Notes under the pieces: model-generated
What the model was told of the DNA's origin: nothing
Database searches by the model: none
The model's input: the letters and a program-made list of their open reading frames with translations, nothing else
Shown here: piece by piece, positions 12,502 to 12,928 of the stretch
Numbering within the stretch: the stretch's first letter is position 1
Layout: each line of letters starts with the position of its first letter
Program-made: the position numbers and the translations under genes
Source: CAVPHV01 sp964465915
GTDB lineage: Bacteria; Actinomycetota; Acidimicrobiia; Spongiisociales; UBA5794
Direction: 5' to 3'
DNA: 12,928 bases
NCBI GenBank assembly: GCA_964465915.1
Contig: CAYXMJ010000085.1
Coordinates: 1-12,928, forward strand

Positions 12502-12774
12502 ATGGCTTTGCCGCACGACGAGGGGGACCGGGTGCAGCCCGACCCAGCCACCGATCCGGTGCAACGACCCAGCGGGACGTTGCGCAAGATCGCGATGGGC
12601 GCCGTCGGGGGCACCGTGACTGCTGCCGGCGTCGTGATGCTGGTGACGCCGGGACCCGGGGTTCTGGTTGCGTTTGCAGGCATGACGATTCTCGCCCGGG
12701 AGTTTCCCGCCGTACGGAACCGCCTCGATCGCTGGCGCACCATGGCCAGTTCTCGCTTCGGCGGACAGCGCTAG
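12502..12774 (+). CDS. Small PGPGW-like transmembrane protein
   Basis: A 90-residue protein with a polar N-terminus (about 1-28) and one long hydrophobic hairpin-like region. The region is IAMGAVGGTVTAAGVVMLVT, the motif PGPG, then VLVAFAGMTILAREFPAVRN. This arrangement (hydrophobic helix, PGPG turn, hydrophobic helix, Ala-x-Glu-Phe-Pro) is the signature of the putative transmembrane PGPGW family, with Val in place of the usual Trp after PGPG. Function is unknown. The tail is basic (RLDRWRTMASSRFGGQR), presumably cytoplasmic. The gene sits 12 bp before the ABC ATPase gene and 49 bp after the transporter. Confidence 0.78.
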   Translation: MALPHDEGDRVQPDPATDPVQRPSGTLRKIAMGAVGGTVTAAGVVMLVTPGPGVLVAFAGMTILAREFPAVRNRLDRWRTMASSRFGGQR

Positions 12775-12786
12775 GGTCACGCAACA

Positions 12787-12928
12787 ATGACCGCTCCCAT
12801 CATCTCCACCAAGGGCATGAGCCACGCCTATGGAGACATCGTTGCTCTTCACGATGTCACCATCGACGTGCCCCCGGGGAGCATCGGCCTCGTTGGAGCC
12901 AACGGAGCGGGCAAGACCACCCTCATCA
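12787..12928 (+). CDS. ABC transporter ATP-binding protein, N-terminal fragment (runs off window)
   Basis: The first 47 residues are visible, beginning MTAPIISTKGMSHAYGDIVA. An A-loop tyrosine (Y15), the VALHDVTIDVPPGSIGLVG strand and the Walker A motif GANGAGKTT (37-45) identify the nucleotide-binding subunit of an ABC transporter. The first beta-strand and P-loop spacing resemble export-type or multidrug ATPases (CcmA-like), but the Q-loop, signature motif and Walker B lie beyond the window. The start is ATG at 12787; TAGGGT (12772-12777) ends 9 nt before it. No permease is visible. Confidence 0.88.
   Translation, partial: MTAPIISTKGMSHAYGDIVALHDVTIDVPPGSIGLVGANGAGKTTLI

Noticed and set aside
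1..12928. CRISPR arrays, tRNA/rRNA genes, insertion sequences or attachment sites.
   Set aside because: No regularly spaced repeats, cloverleaf-like segments, transposase motifs or flanking direct repeats were noticed by eye; base composition looks uniform across the BMC operon and its flanks.

Overview
The window is about 12.9 kb of high-GC, actinobacterial-looking DNA. The evidence for this is GC-rich third codon positions, several GTG/TTG starts, apparently leaderless genes with a TANNNT box 6-7 nt before the ATG, and a ppk1 - Nudix/histidine-phosphatase gene pair like ppk1-mutT1 in Mycobacterium. A lineage such as Acidimicrobiia is plausible, but that is inference. The centrepiece is a bacterial microcompartment (BMC, metabolosome) operon.

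Left flank (1-3247): the 3' part of polyphosphate kinase ppk1, then a fused Nudix/histidine phosphatase gene 6 nt behind it. These converge on a minus-strand alpha/beta hydrolase of the KANL3/Tex30 type, which is divergent from a plus-strand 6-phosphogluconolactonase (pgl). The 3' end of pgl overlaps the 3' end of the BMC operon by 17 bp.

BMC operon (9195 down to 3231, minus strand, ten genes in transcription order): an RpiB-like sugar-phosphate isomerase, deoxyribose-phosphate aldolase (DERA, deoC), a permuted CsoS1D-like BMC-T, a BMC-H, BMC-P number 1, a CoA-acylating aldehyde dehydrogenase, a PduT-like BMC-T, BMC-P number 2, BMC-P number 3, and a lipoprotein. Most junctions are a few bases or overlaps, so this looks like one transcription unit. 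The inferred chemistry is 2-deoxyribose 5-phosphate -> glyceraldehyde 3-phosphate + acetaldehyde (DERA), then acetaldehyde + CoA + NAD+ -> acetyl-CoA + NADH (aldehyde dehydrogenase), inside a shell of one H, two T and three P proteins. All three enzymes begin with a short amphipathic helix of the encapsulation-peptide kind. The gene set matches the sugar-phosphate-utilising (SPU) class of BMC loci. No phosphotransacylase, alcohol dehydrogenase, nucleoside phosphorylase or sugar kinase is visible here.

Right flank (9282-12928, plus strand): divergent from the operon is a protein with a MerR-like helix-turn-helix and a coiled coil, a candidate local regulator. An 8-bp inverted repeat lies in the 86-bp divergent region. 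Then come a membrane protein with two DUF4389 modules, an EamA/DMT transporter, a small PGPGW-like membrane protein, and the start of an ABC transporter ATPase.

The points most worth a second look are: (i) the RpiB-like cargo carries Asp where E. coli RpiB has its catalytic Cys; (ii) the PduT-like shell protein has His where PduT has its Fe-S-binding pore Cys; (iii) a lipoprotein is translationally coupled to the end of a shell operon; (iv) the cofactor-recycling part of the metabolosome core is absent from the window. No tRNA, rRNA, CRISPR array or insertion sequence was seen, and no gene-free stretch exceeds 300 bases.
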